Below are positions 9,030 through 18,022 of a stretch of 34,037 nt of DNA, in pieces. Position numbers and translations under genes: made by a program. The DNA is from Thalassobacterium sedimentorum (GTDB lineage: Bacteria; Verrucomicrobiota; Verrucomicrobiia; Opitutales; Coraliomargaritaceae). The DNA lies in NCBI RefSeq assembly GCF_031127905.1, contig NZ_JARXIC010000036.1, positions 1 to 34,037 on the forward strand. Direction: 5' to 3'. The notes below the pieces were generated by a model. It saw nothing but the letters and a program-made list of their open reading frames with translations. It made no database searches and was not told the DNA's origin. How positions within the stretch are numbered: position 1 is the first letter of the stretch; every line of letters begins with the position of its first letter.

Positions 9030-10859
9030 ATGTCTGCTTTAAGCACTCTATTCTACGTCCCTGCGATCTGTCTCGCGACTGTTGCTTCATTGCTCGCGTC
9101 TGCGTCACAAGCTGAGCCTGAACGCCCCAATGTTGTGATGATCATCGTTGACGATCTCGGTTGGCGCGACCTCGGCTGCTATGGTAGCGAGCTCTACCAA
9201 ACCCCAGCGGTCGATGCCTTGGCGGCGGAAGGCTTGAGCTTTTCAAATGCCTATGCGTCCAGTCCGCTCTGCACGCCGACCCGGGCCAGTATTCTTACGG
9301 GGCAAACGGTGGGCCGCTTGCGTTTGACCACGCCCGTCGGGCATGTGCCTGAGGTGAAGCTCGATGCTGCGGAGCGTGCGAGCGCGGCGGCTGGTCTGCC
9401 GATGACGGAGCCGGAAACCAATAACCGGATTCCACTCGATTCGATTACCATTTCCAAATTGTTAGAAGATGCCGGCTACGCGACTGCCTTCATGGGAAAA
9501 TGGCATCTGGGCTACGATCCCTACATTCCTGAAAACTTTGGCTTCGATCATGTTGTGGGCGGACGTGGTTTCCCCGGCCCGCCGCCTCCGGGATTTTTTG
9601 GTCCTTGGGATACTGTAGAGACCAATATGCCTGCGGTCGAAGGGCATCCCAATGCGGATGATGTGATCGGTGATGCGGCGGTCGATTTTATCGAGTCCAA
9701 GCAAGACGAACCTTTCTTTCTGGCGCTCTGGTTTTTTAACGTGCACGCGCCTTTCCAAGGGAAGCCCGAACTCATTGAGAAATACCGTCCACTCGCGGCG
9801 CAGACGCAGTATCAAAAATCTGCGATCATGGGAGCCATGGTCGAGACGATGGATCAGAACGTGGGCAAAGTCACCGAAGCACTTAAACGCTTAGGCTTAG
9901 ATGAGAACACGATCGTGATTTTCTCCTCCGATAACGGAGGCAACATGTATGATCGTCCCGAGGGCGAGAATCCGACGAATAATTATCCCTTGAAAGCAGG
10001 GAAGGGCAACAACTACGAAGGCGGCTCGCGTGTGCCGCTGATTGTGAAATGGCCGGGCCAAGTGGCTGCTGGTGGTTGGACCGATACCATTGCGATCAGC
10101 TATGATTTTTTTCCGACCTTGCTCGATGTTGCTCAGTTGGAAACTCCCGAAGCTGCGGTGCTCGATGGCGTGAGTTTGCGCCCCGCCTTTTCCGGTGAGT
10201 TGATGCAGCGTCCGCCTGTGACTAGTATGTTTGGACACACCGTGTTGGCCACGGGGAACCTTGCGAATGCGTGGGTGCGTGATGGCAAATGGAAGTTGCT
10301 ACGTTTCTTTAACCTCGGGGCCGATCAGGAGGACTTACTGGAGCTGTATGATCTGTCGATCGATTCCGGCGAAACTCAGAACTTGGCTTTAGAGCATGCA
10401 GAAGTCGCCGAGCGATTGAACGACTGGCTAGAAGCACATTTGGTCGAGACCGAGACGTTGCTGCCTCGCAAGAACCCGAACTGCGATCCTGAGATGAAAC
10501 AAGCCGGTTTCGTAATGCAATCCGGTGGTTATTTCATCGGCGGCCCAGATGCAAGCAAGGCGACGATTACCTCCAATGCCGATCGAGTGGTGTTGCGCTA
10601 CTATCCAGAGGTGGGCGCTACAGGCGACCAGTTGGAATTTCAATTGATGTCAAATTGCGTGATTTCCGCCGCGGTAGGCCTTGGAGATGGACCACTCTAC
10701 GGGGCGCCCGTCACTGTGAATTCTGATCTTACGCAGGGACGCGTCATTGTGCCGCTCGGGCGTGCTTATGAGCGTGGGCCCATTACACTGCTGTTCGATA
10801 TGGAGCAGCCAGGCCGTAGCCACATCAGTGCGGTGCAGTTGAGCGACAGCCATCGGTAG
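9030..10859 (+). CDS. Secreted type I sulfatase (CTPTR) with C-terminal beta domain
   Basis: I choose ATG 9030 (609 aa): the longer frame from 8928 overlaps the GH78 gene and prepends a basic, non-leader stretch, whereas 9030 gives a proper signal peptide ending SASQA before EPERPNVVMIIVDDLGW. The formylglycine motif is C81-T-P-T-R. Metal and active-site elements VDDLG, MGKWHLG and SSDNGG are present. The closest relative here is the sulfatase at 11650: both share GNNYEGG and a PGPPPPG-type loop, which suggests duplication. From about residue 498 (GGYFIGGPDAS) a roughly 110-residue beta-rich domain is added beyond the sulfatase fold. The substrate is unknown; by context it removes sulfate esters from an algal-type polysaccharide outside the cytoplasm. 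Confidence 0.93.
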   Translation: MSALSTLFYVPAICLATVASLLASASQAEPERPNVVMIIVDDLGWRDLGCYGSELYQTPAVDALAAEGLSFSNAYASSPLCTPTRASILTGQTVGRLRLTTPVGHVPEVKLDAAERASAAAGLPMTEPETNNRIPLDSITISKLLEDAGYATAFMGKWHLGYDPYIPENFGFDHVVGGRGFPGPPPPGFFGPWDTVETNMPAVEGHPNADDVIGDAAVDFIESKQDEPFFLALWFFNVHAPFQGKPELIEKYRPLAAQTQYQKSAIMGAMVETMDQNVGKVTEALKRLGLDENTIVIFSSDNGGNMYDRPEGENPTNNYPLKAGKGNNYEGGSRVPLIVKWPGQVAAGGWTDTIAISYDFFPTLLDVAQLETPEAAVLDGVSLRPAFSGELMQRPPVTSMFGHTVLATGNLANAWVRDGKWKLLRFFNLGADQEDLLELYDLSIDSGETQNLALEHAEVAERLNDWLEAHLVETETLLPRKNPNCDPEMKQAGFVMQSGGYFIGGPDASKATITSNADRVVLRYYPEVGATGDQLEFQLMSNCVISAAVGLGDGPLYGAPVTVNSDLTQGRVIVPLGRAYERGPITLLFDMEQPGRSHISAVQLSDSHR

Positions 10860-10907
10860 CTCCTGAATTAGCCGTAACAGATCCGATAAAAACTCATGCA
10901 TTGCGAG

Positions 10908-10939
10908 TTGACAAAAGTTCATAAGAAAGGTTTCTTATG
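10908..10939 (+). promoter_or_regulatory. Promoter with palindromic operator candidate, site 2
   Basis: TTGACA at 10908-10913 is followed 9 nt later by AAGAAAGGTTTCTT (10923-10936), which sits inside the longer palindrome CATAAGAAA-GG-TTTCTTATG (10920-10939). The palindrome covers the expected -10 region. The site lies between the sulfatase stop (10859) and the pseudopilin start (10952), so it likely starts a second transcript through 17819. Confidence 0.72.
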
Positions 10940-10951
10940 ACATACCTCATT

Positions 10952-11632
10952 ATGAAAAAACGATCCCAAACTGCTTTTACCCTGATTGAATTATTAACTG
11001 TGATCGCGATAATTGCGATTTTAGCGGCGATCTTGATCCCCGCCGTGGGGGCCGTCAGGGATCGGGCTAATAGTTCGAAAAGTGTGTCCAACCTCAGGCA
11101 GATCGGGAACGCGGTGTCGCTGTTTACAAATCAGCACAAAGGCATTTTTCCTTTGCTTAACCGCAAGTTGAGTGATCCGGATAGCACGTCCCAGTATTTT
11201 TGGGTGCAAGCCTTGGAAGAAGAGATTTTGGAGTGGGATCGTTCGGAGTCGGGCAAGCATCCGATGTTTAATGACCCGACGGCGCAAAAGAGTCATGGCA
11301 TCAGCGACTACGGCGGCAGCACCTATATTTTTCTAGATGCGAATCCGGACAATACGGATCGTTCCACTTCTGGGTTCAGTGTGAATCGTCTCGAAAATCC
11401 CGCACAGACACTCGTGCTCTGTACCGCCTATGCGGAAAATACTGGAAACGCGTCTTGGTATATTCAGGGCGATTTCGCCAAAGGATCGAATCCGACGAAT
11501 ATACCGGAGCCCCGTTTAAATAATGGCGAGGTGGGCGTGGTCTTTGCGGATGGCCACACTGAGTTACTTAGTCGTGAAGACGTTTACGATTTGGAGTTTC
11601 GCAAACGTCTTTTTGACCCGTCCGAATATTAA
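10952..11632 (+). CDS. Type II secretion pseudopilin-like protein (prepilin N-terminal motif)
   Basis: The start at ATG 10952 gives MKKRSQTAFTLIELLTVIA, the classic short basic leader, cleavage/methylation motif (A|FTLIE) and hydrophobic helix of type IV pilin-like proteins. An in-frame ATG at 10937 overlaps the operator palindrome and would lengthen the leader unnaturally. The product is 226 aa. The C-terminal region ends in GEVGVVFADGHTELLSRED, a motif common in pseudopilin-like proteins of Verrucomicrobiota and Planctomycetota. It heads a run of three sulfatases 17 nt downstream. Pseudopilins are made as inner-membrane precursors and assembled by a type II secretion-like machine; a role in exporting or displaying the neighbouring enzymes is inference. 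Confidence 0.9.
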   Translation: MKKRSQTAFTLIELLTVIAIIAILAAILIPAVGAVRDRANSSKSVSNLRQIGNAVSLFTNQHKGIFPLLNRKLSDPDSTSQYFWVQALEEEILEWDRSESGKHPMFNDPTAQKSHGISDYGGSTYIFLDANPDNTDRSTSGFSVNRLENPAQTLVLCTAYAENTGNASWYIQGDFAKGSNPTNIPEPRLNNGEVGVVFADGHTELLSREDVYDLEFRKRLFDPSEY

Positions 11633-11649
11633 TCCCGCTTCAGTTTCCT

Positions 11650-13482
11650 ATGTCTATTTTTAAGTCTTTAGTGCTGGGGACATTGCTTGGCCTTGTCGCG
11701 CTTACCGCGGGCGCGAAACAGCCTAATATTATTCTGATTGTTGCGGATGATTTGGGTTGGCGTGATAGCTCCGCCTATAAGAGTGAGTTTTATCAAACTC
11801 CAGGCATCGATCGTTTGGCGAGCGAAGGGGTGCTTTTCACGGATGCCTATTCGTCGAACCCCCTGTGCTCGCCGACGCGTGCCAGTATTTTGACTGGTCA
11901 GTCGCCGGCGCGTTTGCGTTTCACCGCCGCGTCGGGACATATTCAGCAGGCGATTTTAGATCCCAAGCAAGGGACTGCGGCGGCTGTGGATAAGCCGGTT
12001 ATCATCCCTCAATCGCGCTCACGTCTGCCCAATGAATACGTCACCTATGCCGAGCTTTTACAAGAGGCTGGCTATCGCACCGCGTTTATGGGGAAGTGGC
12101 ATGTCGGTTCCGCTCCCTACATCCCCGAAAATCAGGGCTTTGATGTGGTGATCGGTGGACGTCATCATCCGGGGCCACCACCTCCGGGAGGCTTCTTTGC
12201 GCCATGGAAAGTGGAGACGATTCCCGACTACCCGAAAGGCACGCATATCTCCGATGCGATCACCGATGAAGCGTTGAAGTTTATCAAAGCCAATCGCAGC
12301 GATCCTTTTCTACTCAACCTGTGGTTTTACGATGTGCATGCACCGTTTCAAGCGAAGCCTGCCTTGGTCGATAAGTATGAGCAATTGGTCGACCCCGACT
12401 ACCCGCAACGCTCGCCGACGATGGGGGCGATGATTGAGGCAATGGATCAAAATATCGAACGCCTGTTGCAGGAGCTCGATCGTATGGGCCTGCGCGACGA
12501 CACCATTATTATTTTCACCTCCGACAACGGCGGCAACATGTATAACGAAGTCGATGGCACCACACCGACCAACAACTTTCCGCTGAAGAGTGGTAAGGGC
12601 AATAACTACGAGGGCGGGGTGCGTGTGCCCTTGATTGTTTCGTGGGCAGGCGTATCACGTCCAGGCACCATGACGGATTCGGTGGTGTGCTCTGCTGATT
12701 TGTATCCTACGATCTTGAACATGGCAGGCTTACCGCAGCATCCTGAGCATCACAAAGATGGCATCGACTTTAGTGCAGCCATTGTAGGGGAATTCTTTGA
12801 TCGCGGTCCCTTCATTTCTCACTTCCCACACTATGTGCCGGCCACGGATAATTTACCTAACACTAGTGTGCGCGTTGGTGACTATAAGTTGTATCGCTTT
12901 TACTACGACGGCGAAAATCAAGCGCACCGCTATGAGCTCTATAACTTGAAAACGGATATCGGTGAGACGAACAACCTCGCCGACAGTATGCCGGATAAAG
13001 TCTCGCAGATGGACGCGACTATCGAAGCCTATTTGCAAGAAGCTGAGGTGCTGGTGCCGATCAAAAATCCGCGCTTCGCTAGTAAACCGGTGATGGGCTG
13101 GAACGTGATCGGCGATGTTGAACTCACAGCCGAAGATGGAGTGCTCCGCATGGATAGTCATGGTCGTGATCCTCGGATCAGTAGTCACGACTTTCATCAT
13201 GTCAGTGGCCCCGTGGCGCTGTCCTTTACGATGCGTTCCAAATCGATTGGAAAGGGCCAAGTCTTTTGGACATCGCCCACGGTGAAAGGCTTTAAGGGCG
13301 ACGATTCGGCTAGCTTTTCGGTCAAGCAAGATGGTGCCTGGCATGATTACGTGGTCCAGCTGCCGTTCACTGGAAAATTGAACTCAATACGTTTAGATCC
13401 CTCGCAGGGTGAGGGTAGGATCGAACTCAAAAACATACGTCTGCTCGGTTCAAACGGGCAGGTCTTACACACTTGGAAGTAA
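11650..13482 (+). CDS. Secreted type I sulfatase (CSPTR) with C-terminal glycan-binding-like module
   Basis: 610 aa with a signal peptide ending at ALTAGA before KQPNIILIVADDLGW. The FGly motif is C73-S-P-T-R; GKWHVG and TSDNGG complete the active-site set. The catalytic part resembles the sulfatase at 9030, including the PGPPPPGG loop and KGNNYEGG. From about residue 480 (GWNVIGDVEL) a separate beta-rich module of about 120 residues contains DPRI, GQVFW, WHDYVVQL and IRLDPSQGEGRIEL. The same pattern recurs in the proteins at 16839 and 23007 and in the DUF5722 protein, which suggests a shared targeting or carbohydrate-binding domain. It lies 17 nt after the pseudopilin gene and 6 nt before the next sulfatase. 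The substrate is not known. Confidence 0.93.
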   Translation: MSIFKSLVLGTLLGLVALTAGAKQPNIILIVADDLGWRDSSAYKSEFYQTPGIDRLASEGVLFTDAYSSNPLCSPTRASILTGQSPARLRFTAASGHIQQAILDPKQGTAAAVDKPVIIPQSRSRLPNEYVTYAELLQEAGYRTAFMGKWHVGSAPYIPENQGFDVVIGGRHHPGPPPPGGFFAPWKVETIPDYPKGTHISDAITDEALKFIKANRSDPFLLNLWFYDVHAPFQAKPALVDKYEQLVDPDYPQRSPTMGAMIEAMDQNIERLLQELDRMGLRDDTIIIFTSDNGGNMYNEVDGTTPTNNFPLKSGKGNNYEGGVRVPLIVSWAGVSRPGTMTDSVVCSADLYPTILNMAGLPQHPEHHKDGIDFSAAIVGEFFDRGPFISHFPHYVPATDNLPNTSVRVGDYKLYRFYYDGENQAHRYELYNLKTDIGETNNLADSMPDKVSQMDATIEAYLQEAEVLVPIKNPRFASKPVMGWNVIGDVELTAEDGVLRMDSHGRDPRISSHDFHHVSGPVALSFTMRSKSIGKGQVFWTSPTVKGFKGDDSASFSVKQDGAWHDYVVQLPFTGKLNSIRLDPSQGEGRIELKNIRLLGSNGQVLHTWK

Positions 13483-13488
13483 TTATTT

Positions 13489-14934
13489 ATGTTAAAAAAA
13501 GCATGTCTACTCTTGGCCGCGACCTGTCTATTGCAGTCGGTCTCTGTCGCAAAACAACCGAATGTCGTTCTCATTCTGGCGGACGATATGAGCCCCGATC
13601 TCTCGATGCTGGGTACGCCTGGCATTGAGACGCCAAACATCGATGCATTCGCTAAAGAAGGGGTGTATTTCAACAATGCATTTGCCGCTTCGGCGTCCTG
13701 CTCGCCCTCGCGCACTGCGATCCTAACAGGCATGTGGCCGCACAGTAATGGCAACTGGCGCAATGTGCACACGCCGCCGTTGAATCTTCCCGATAAAGCA
13801 TTTTCCCGTGAGACACACATCGTTGACAAAGTTGGGATTGGTCGTGACGTGGCGACACTCCCTGAGGTTTTTCAGGCCAACGGCTACTTCACCGCAATCA
13901 CACAGAAGCTCCACTTGAGCCCCGCCTGGCGTTATCCTTATGACGCACGCAATCCAGTGCAGTCCGAGCCTAAGCGTTTTCACAAAGTGATGGGCGATTT
14001 CATCGAGCAGGCGGGCGATCGTCCATTTTTTATTCATGCCAACGTCGCCGCGCCACACCGGCCTTATCGTGCTCACTTAAAATCCAATCCAGATCAGGAA
14101 CTACCTGCGGCAGACAGTATCGAAGTGCCGTCGTTCTTGCCCGACACACCGGGCGTGCGCCGCGATATGCAGGAGTATTACGCCTGTGTTGAGATCGCAG
14201 ATGCATGCGTCGGTGCGATCCTTCAGGCCTTGGATGATGCGGGCATTCGTGAGGAGACCTTCATCATCTTCACCTCCGACCAAGGCATGCCGATTCACTA
14301 TGCCAAAGCATCCGCGTATCCTACTGGAACACGTATTCCGCTCGCGGTGGTGGGGCCTGGTGTCGTCAAAGGACAGACGAATGACTCGCCCGTTTCACAA
14401 ATCGATTATGCGCCCACGATTCTTGATTATTGTGGCATTGAAATTCCTGAAGTCATGCAGGGGGAATCTTTGCGGCCGATCCTCAGTGGGGGAGACAGTA
14501 TCGAAGGGCGCGAGTATGTGTTTGCCGAGCACAATTCACACGGTCCCGATCCGCGCGAATTCTACCCGCAACGTGTGGTGACTGATGGCAACTGGTATTA
14601 CATTTTGAATGTCGATCCTGAAAAAACACAGCGTTTGCCCGATGATCTTCGCGGTGTCGAAGTGTGGGGCAACCATGCTTACGATGCGATCATTGCCGCG
14701 AAAGAGAGTCACCCCGCTGAATATGCGTATCTAACACTTTTTGATAAACCAAGGCAGCCTGAGCATCTCTACAAAATCAATGAAGATAAATGGGGCGTGC
14801 ATGACTTGGCCACTAATCCCGAACGTCAGGCAGTCTTACAGCGCATGCGAGCGGCGATGCATATGTGGCGCACGGCTACGAATGACATTGAAAAGAGTCC
14901 GTTGGAAATTCCAGAGCAGCCGGACGCCCACTAA
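13489..14934 (+). CDS. Secreted type I sulfatase (CSPSR), SGSH-like
   Basis: 481 aa with a leader (MLKKACLLLAATCLLQSVSVA) before KQPNVVLILADDMSPDL. FGly motif C71-S-P-S-R is followed by TAILTGMWPHSNGN, a pattern like N-sulfoglucosamine sulfohydrolase-type sulfatases (S1_8-like; subfamily assignment is my impression). HANVAAPHRPYR and TSDQGMPIHYAK are conserved active-site regions; the usual DNG is DQG here. It ends in IPEQPDAH with no accessory domain. The stop TAA shares its last A with the next start (TAATG), so the two sulfatases are probably translationally coupled. The SGSH-like sequence does not establish an N-sulfated substrate; an O-sulfated algal sugar is equally possible. Confidence 0.92.
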   Translation: MLKKACLLLAATCLLQSVSVAKQPNVVLILADDMSPDLSMLGTPGIETPNIDAFAKEGVYFNNAFAASASCSPSRTAILTGMWPHSNGNWRNVHTPPLNLPDKAFSRETHIVDKVGIGRDVATLPEVFQANGYFTAITQKLHLSPAWRYPYDARNPVQSEPKRFHKVMGDFIEQAGDRPFFIHANVAAPHRPYRAHLKSNPDQELPAADSIEVPSFLPDTPGVRRDMQEYYACVEIADACVGAILQALDDAGIREETFIIFTSDQGMPIHYAKASAYPTGTRIPLAVVGPGVVKGQTNDSPVSQIDYAPTILDYCGIEIPEVMQGESLRPILSGGDSIEGREYVFAEHNSHGPDPREFYPQRVVTDGNWYYILNVDPEKTQRLPDDLRGVEVWGNHAYDAIIAAKESHPAEYAYLTLFDKPRQPEHLYKINEDKWGVHDLATNPERQAVLQRMRAAMHMWRTATNDIEKSPLEIPEQPDAH

Positions 14935-16832
14935 TGCTTTTGAACTGCAAACAAGTTTTCGCATCGCTCGTGCTGGGAAGTCTTCTTTGGGCGGGAGCGC
15001 TACCGGCGGACGCGACGCAGCCGAATGTGATCGTGATTCTAGCTGATGATTTAGGCTACTCCGATCTGGGGGCCTATGGTGGCGAGATAGAGACACCGAA
15101 CCTCGACCGCCTCGCAAATCAGGGGGTTCGTTATTCGCAGTTTCGAGTGACCCCGATGTGCTCTACCACACGGGTGGCATTGATGGCGGGGATGTCGTAT
15201 CCCGCAGCGGGCAACGGAAGCTATAAGAATGTGTTGCCCTTGCCGTCGCTGCTGCAGCGTGGCGGTTACCGAACGATGATGGCGGGCAAGTGGCACGCGG
15301 GAGCTCGTGACCCCAGAGATCGCAAGATGTTTGATCGCTTCTTCGGTTTTCTAGGCGGACTGACTGATTGTTTTGTCGGCAGTAATGATTGGTATACGGG
15401 GCAAACACAGTTTCGCGACTTTAAGCCAGGCTTTGATGCGACGACGGCTTTCACCGATTCCAGTATCGAGTTTATGGGTGAAGCGCTGGAGGACGATGTG
15501 CCGTTTTTCATGTATGTTGCCTACAATGCGCCGCATCATCCTTTGCAGGCGCGTAAAGAAACGGTGGATAAATATATCGGCCGCTACATGGATGGCTACG
15601 AGGCGGTGCGCGAGGCACGCTATCAACGTCAGTTGGAGCTCGGCCTAGTCGATCCCGCATGGACGCCTGCGCCGCATGGCGTGGAGGTGCGACGCTGGAA
15701 TGAGTTGCCCGAAGCACGTAAGGTCGTCGAAGACGCCCGTATGGCCGCCTACGCCGCAATGGTGGATGAGATGGATCAAGGGATCGGTCGACTCATTGCT
15801 TTTCTCGAAGAGGCCGGCGAATTGGACGACACGCTCATTCTGTTTATGTCCGATAATGGCGGGGATTATAACAACGGCTCGATACGAACCGATGCGGACC
15901 AGATCCCATGGAAACCGCACAACAATCCGACCAGTAGTAATGGTTGGGCGTGGGTGAAAAATACGCCGTTCAATTTTTATAAACATGCCTGCCATGAGGG
16001 CGCACTCGCTGCGCCGCTGATTGCGCATTGGCCCAAAGGACTTGCAGGGCGGACGGGGCAGATCGATCGTTCGCCTGTCGCGGTGACTGATATTTACCCC
16101 ACGCTCTTAGAGTTAACGGGCGTGAATTTTCCAAAGAATGACACTTCGCTGAAGCCGCTCACCGGACGCTCCTTCTTGGAAGCCTTGACGGAGCAAACTG
16201 CTTTCGATGCGCCCAGTCGTTTTCTCTGGTTTAACCAATCGCGGGCTTGGATCGAAGATGATATGAAAGCGGTGTCGCTCTATGGCGGGCCGTGGCAGTT
16301 GTTTGATCTAGTAAAGGATCGCACCGAGCAGCACGACCTCGCAGAGGCGCAGCCGAAGTTGGCCAGTGAATTGGCGAACAAATGGCAAGCGTATGCGCAC
16401 GAGATCGAGATGAGCGGTCGGGATAGTCGTGTCGTGGGGCAACAGCAAGCGGGCTGGGGGTGGCATCGTCTACAGATGTTTGCGCCACAGTTGGTGTCCA
16501 CGTTTCCAGAAAATTCCAAGCTCACTGCGCCGGGAACGACTCGCTTGGAAATGCACTTTTCGGCGGCTGTTGATTTGAGCGGGGCGAAGGGGAAGTTTCT
16601 TCGTTTGTTCAAGGTAAGTGATGAGCAGAATCCTGTGTGGGAAATGGATCTCGATGCTTCGCATCCCAGCCAAGGGCAGCGCAGGTTATGTTTTGATAAC
16701 ATCCCTGCGCTCGAAGCCGATACGCAGTATTACGTCTTGGTTGATCCGGGCGCATTTAAGGTCGGCGGTAAGCCAGTTGGTGTCATTAATGATGGCGCAT
16801 ACTGGTGGCGATTTAGAACCACGGCGGAGTAA
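14934..16832 (+). CDS. Secreted type I sulfatase with variant FGly motif (CSTTR) and Ig-like C-terminus
   Basis: 632 aa with a leader ending near ALPADA before TQPNVIVILADDLGYSDLG. The putative FGly site is C76-S-T-T-R followed by VALMAG: Cys and Arg of the C-x-P/A-x-R signature are kept but the third residue is Thr. Other elements (GKWHAG, YNAPHHPLQA, MSDNGGDYNNG) are intact, so the fold is expected to be functional if Cys is matured. The middle of the protein resembles the minus-strand sulfatase at 18065 (S1_4-like). From about residue 514 (LVSTFPENSKLTAPGTTRLE) a roughly 115-residue domain resembles SbsA-type bacterial Ig-like domains (LEADTQYYVLVDPGAF). Its start overlaps the previous stop by 1 nt. 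Confidence 0.9.
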   Translation: MLLNCKQVFASLVLGSLLWAGALPADATQPNVIVILADDLGYSDLGAYGGEIETPNLDRLANQGVRYSQFRVTPMCSTTRVALMAGMSYPAAGNGSYKNVLPLPSLLQRGGYRTMMAGKWHAGARDPRDRKMFDRFFGFLGGLTDCFVGSNDWYTGQTQFRDFKPGFDATTAFTDSSIEFMGEALEDDVPFFMYVAYNAPHHPLQARKETVDKYIGRYMDGYEAVREARYQRQLELGLVDPAWTPAPHGVEVRRWNELPEARKVVEDARMAAYAAMVDEMDQGIGRLIAFLEEAGELDDTLILFMSDNGGDYNNGSIRTDADQIPWKPHNNPTSSNGWAWVKNTPFNFYKHACHEGALAAPLIAHWPKGLAGRTGQIDRSPVAVTDIYPTLLELTGVNFPKNDTSLKPLTGRSFLEALTEQTAFDAPSRFLWFNQSRAWIEDDMKAVSLYGGPWQLFDLVKDRTEQHDLAEAQPKLASELANKWQAYAHEIEMSGRDSRVVGQQQAGWGWHRLQMFAPQLVSTFPENSKLTAPGTTRLEMHFSAAVDLSGAKGKFLRLFKVSDEQNPVWEMDLDASHPSQGQRRLCFDNIPALEADTQYYVLVDPGAFKVGGKPVGVINDGAYWWRFRTTAE

Positions 16833-16838
16833 TTTAGC

Positions 16839-17819
16839 ATGAAAAAACTGATTATAAGCACCCTTATCGCGAGCACGTGCGCGGCGGCTTCCGCTGCGGT
16901 CGTCATCATTGATCCACCGCAGGCGAATTCGCTGATACTAGAAAACTTTAGTGGGACCTCCGACCCTTCTTCGGAGCAGAGAAATGGCGTGCGCTTTGTT
17001 GCCGCTCAGGATGGTGTTGCGAAATATTCCATTACGGATCGAGCAGACCCTCAGCTGATTTTTAGGGGCTATGTCGGAGGTGTTGATTTTGCGAATTACC
17101 CGAATGTCCGTATTCGGCATTCATTTTCCGAATCTAACCAGAGCGGCAGTGTTTATCCGATGCCAGCGCGCGAAGGGAAAATGGGCAAGGTTTCAATCAA
17201 TCATACTCTGGCGGGGCGACAGGTGGTGTTAGAGGAATATCCTCCACTAGGGCAAGGCTTGCGCCTCGATCCTGTAGATGGTGATCACGTGCCAGGCGAG
17301 TATTGTATCGACTACATTATCTTAGATCGCGGTCGGACGCTGGGATTTGAATTCGATCAAAAAGACACTACGCGTGGTGGTTTAAATAACTTTTTTATCG
17401 GCAATAATCTAGGCGGTGAGAATGGCAAAGAGATCGTTTCGGGGATTGATCGGGGGGTGTATCATGGCGAGCCTATGAGTTCCGACTCGATGATGATTTT
17501 GCAACTGACTCCCGCGACTGGTTTGACCGCCATAAATTCAAAGATCTATAAATTTATCGAAGTTCGCATGCGTGTGCTGGAGCCTCAGCAAGGCGTGGGA
17601 ACTATTTTCTTTCGTAGTGAAACAGCGAACTCAGGCAGCAGCAAAATCGAATTCGATCTGGTTGATGATGAATATTTTCATACCTACCTGATCGATTTAC
17701 GTGAGGATGCGTCTTGGAACTCTGGGATGATTAATAGCTTTCGCTTTGATCCAACCAATCGAAAACAAGAGTTTGAGATCGATCACATCCGCTTCTACGA
17801 GACGGTGAAGTTTAAGTGA
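16839..17819 (+). CDS. Secreted protein of two tandem beta-rich modules, no catalytic domain seen
   Basis: 326 aa with signal peptide MKKLIISTLIASTCAAASA, 6 nt after the sulfatase gene. The mature protein splits into two similar halves. Residues about 25-170 contain DPQLIF, YPNVRIRHSFSES and RLDPVDGDHVPGEYCIDYIILD; residues about 171-326 contain FIEVRMRVLEPQQGVGTIFF, YFHTYLIDL and FRFDPTNRKQEFEIDHIRFYE. Each half matches the accessory module at the C-terminus of the sulfatase at 11650 and the two modules of the protein at 23007. No enzyme motif is visible. A stand-alone polysaccharide-binding protein acting with the sulfatases is the most economical reading, but no binding has been shown for this module to my knowledge. 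Confidence 0.8.
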   Translation: MKKLIISTLIASTCAAASAAVVIIDPPQANSLILENFSGTSDPSSEQRNGVRFVAAQDGVAKYSITDRADPQLIFRGYVGGVDFANYPNVRIRHSFSESNQSGSVYPMPAREGKMGKVSINHTLAGRQVVLEEYPPLGQGLRLDPVDGDHVPGEYCIDYIILDRGRTLGFEFDQKDTTRGGLNNFFIGNNLGGENGKEIVSGIDRGVYHGEPMSSDSMMILQLTPATGLTAINSKIYKFIEVRMRVLEPQQGVGTIFFRSETANSGSSKIEFDLVDDEYFHTYLIDLREDASWNSGMINSFRFDPTNRKQEFEIDHIRFYETVKFK

Positions 17820-17836
17820 TTTTTTGCAGGTAGGGG

Positions 17837-17850
17837 CTTCACTTGTGAAG
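17837..17850. repeat. Small perfect hairpin in intergenic spacer
   Basis: CTTCAC-TT-GTGAAG is a perfect 6-bp inverted repeat just downstream of the gene ending at 17819. It is preceded, not followed, by a T-run, so it is not a standard forward terminator. On the minus strand the T-run is an A-run. Confidence 0.4.
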
Positions 17851-17928
17851 ACCGCGTGTGAGCAGTTCGTCGCAATGTTGCGGCTTGAGGGCGGTGTGTT
17901 TTTAATCTTAGTGTTGTTATTTTTCCTG

Positions 17929-17959
17929 CGGCCCTGGTTCAGAGAAGCGAGGATACGAT
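17929..17959. repeat. Direct repeat copy 1
   Basis: This 31-nt unit begins CGGCCC and contains GGTTCAGAGAA and CGAGGATACGAT. It is repeated at 18023-18053 with two differences. In this copy the internal stem is broken (TGGTTC/GAAGCG). Confidence 0.7.
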
Positions 17960-18022
17960 TGTAGCCTCAAAACTCTGTTTTGGGGTGCGTCTAGTTGAGC
18001 GGCGAATCGTCCGTCGCTGCTA

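Noticed and set aside
10937-10951. In-frame ATG at 10937 as pseudopilin start
   Set aside because: It lies inside the operator palindrome; ATG 10952 gives the standard short basic prepilin leader.
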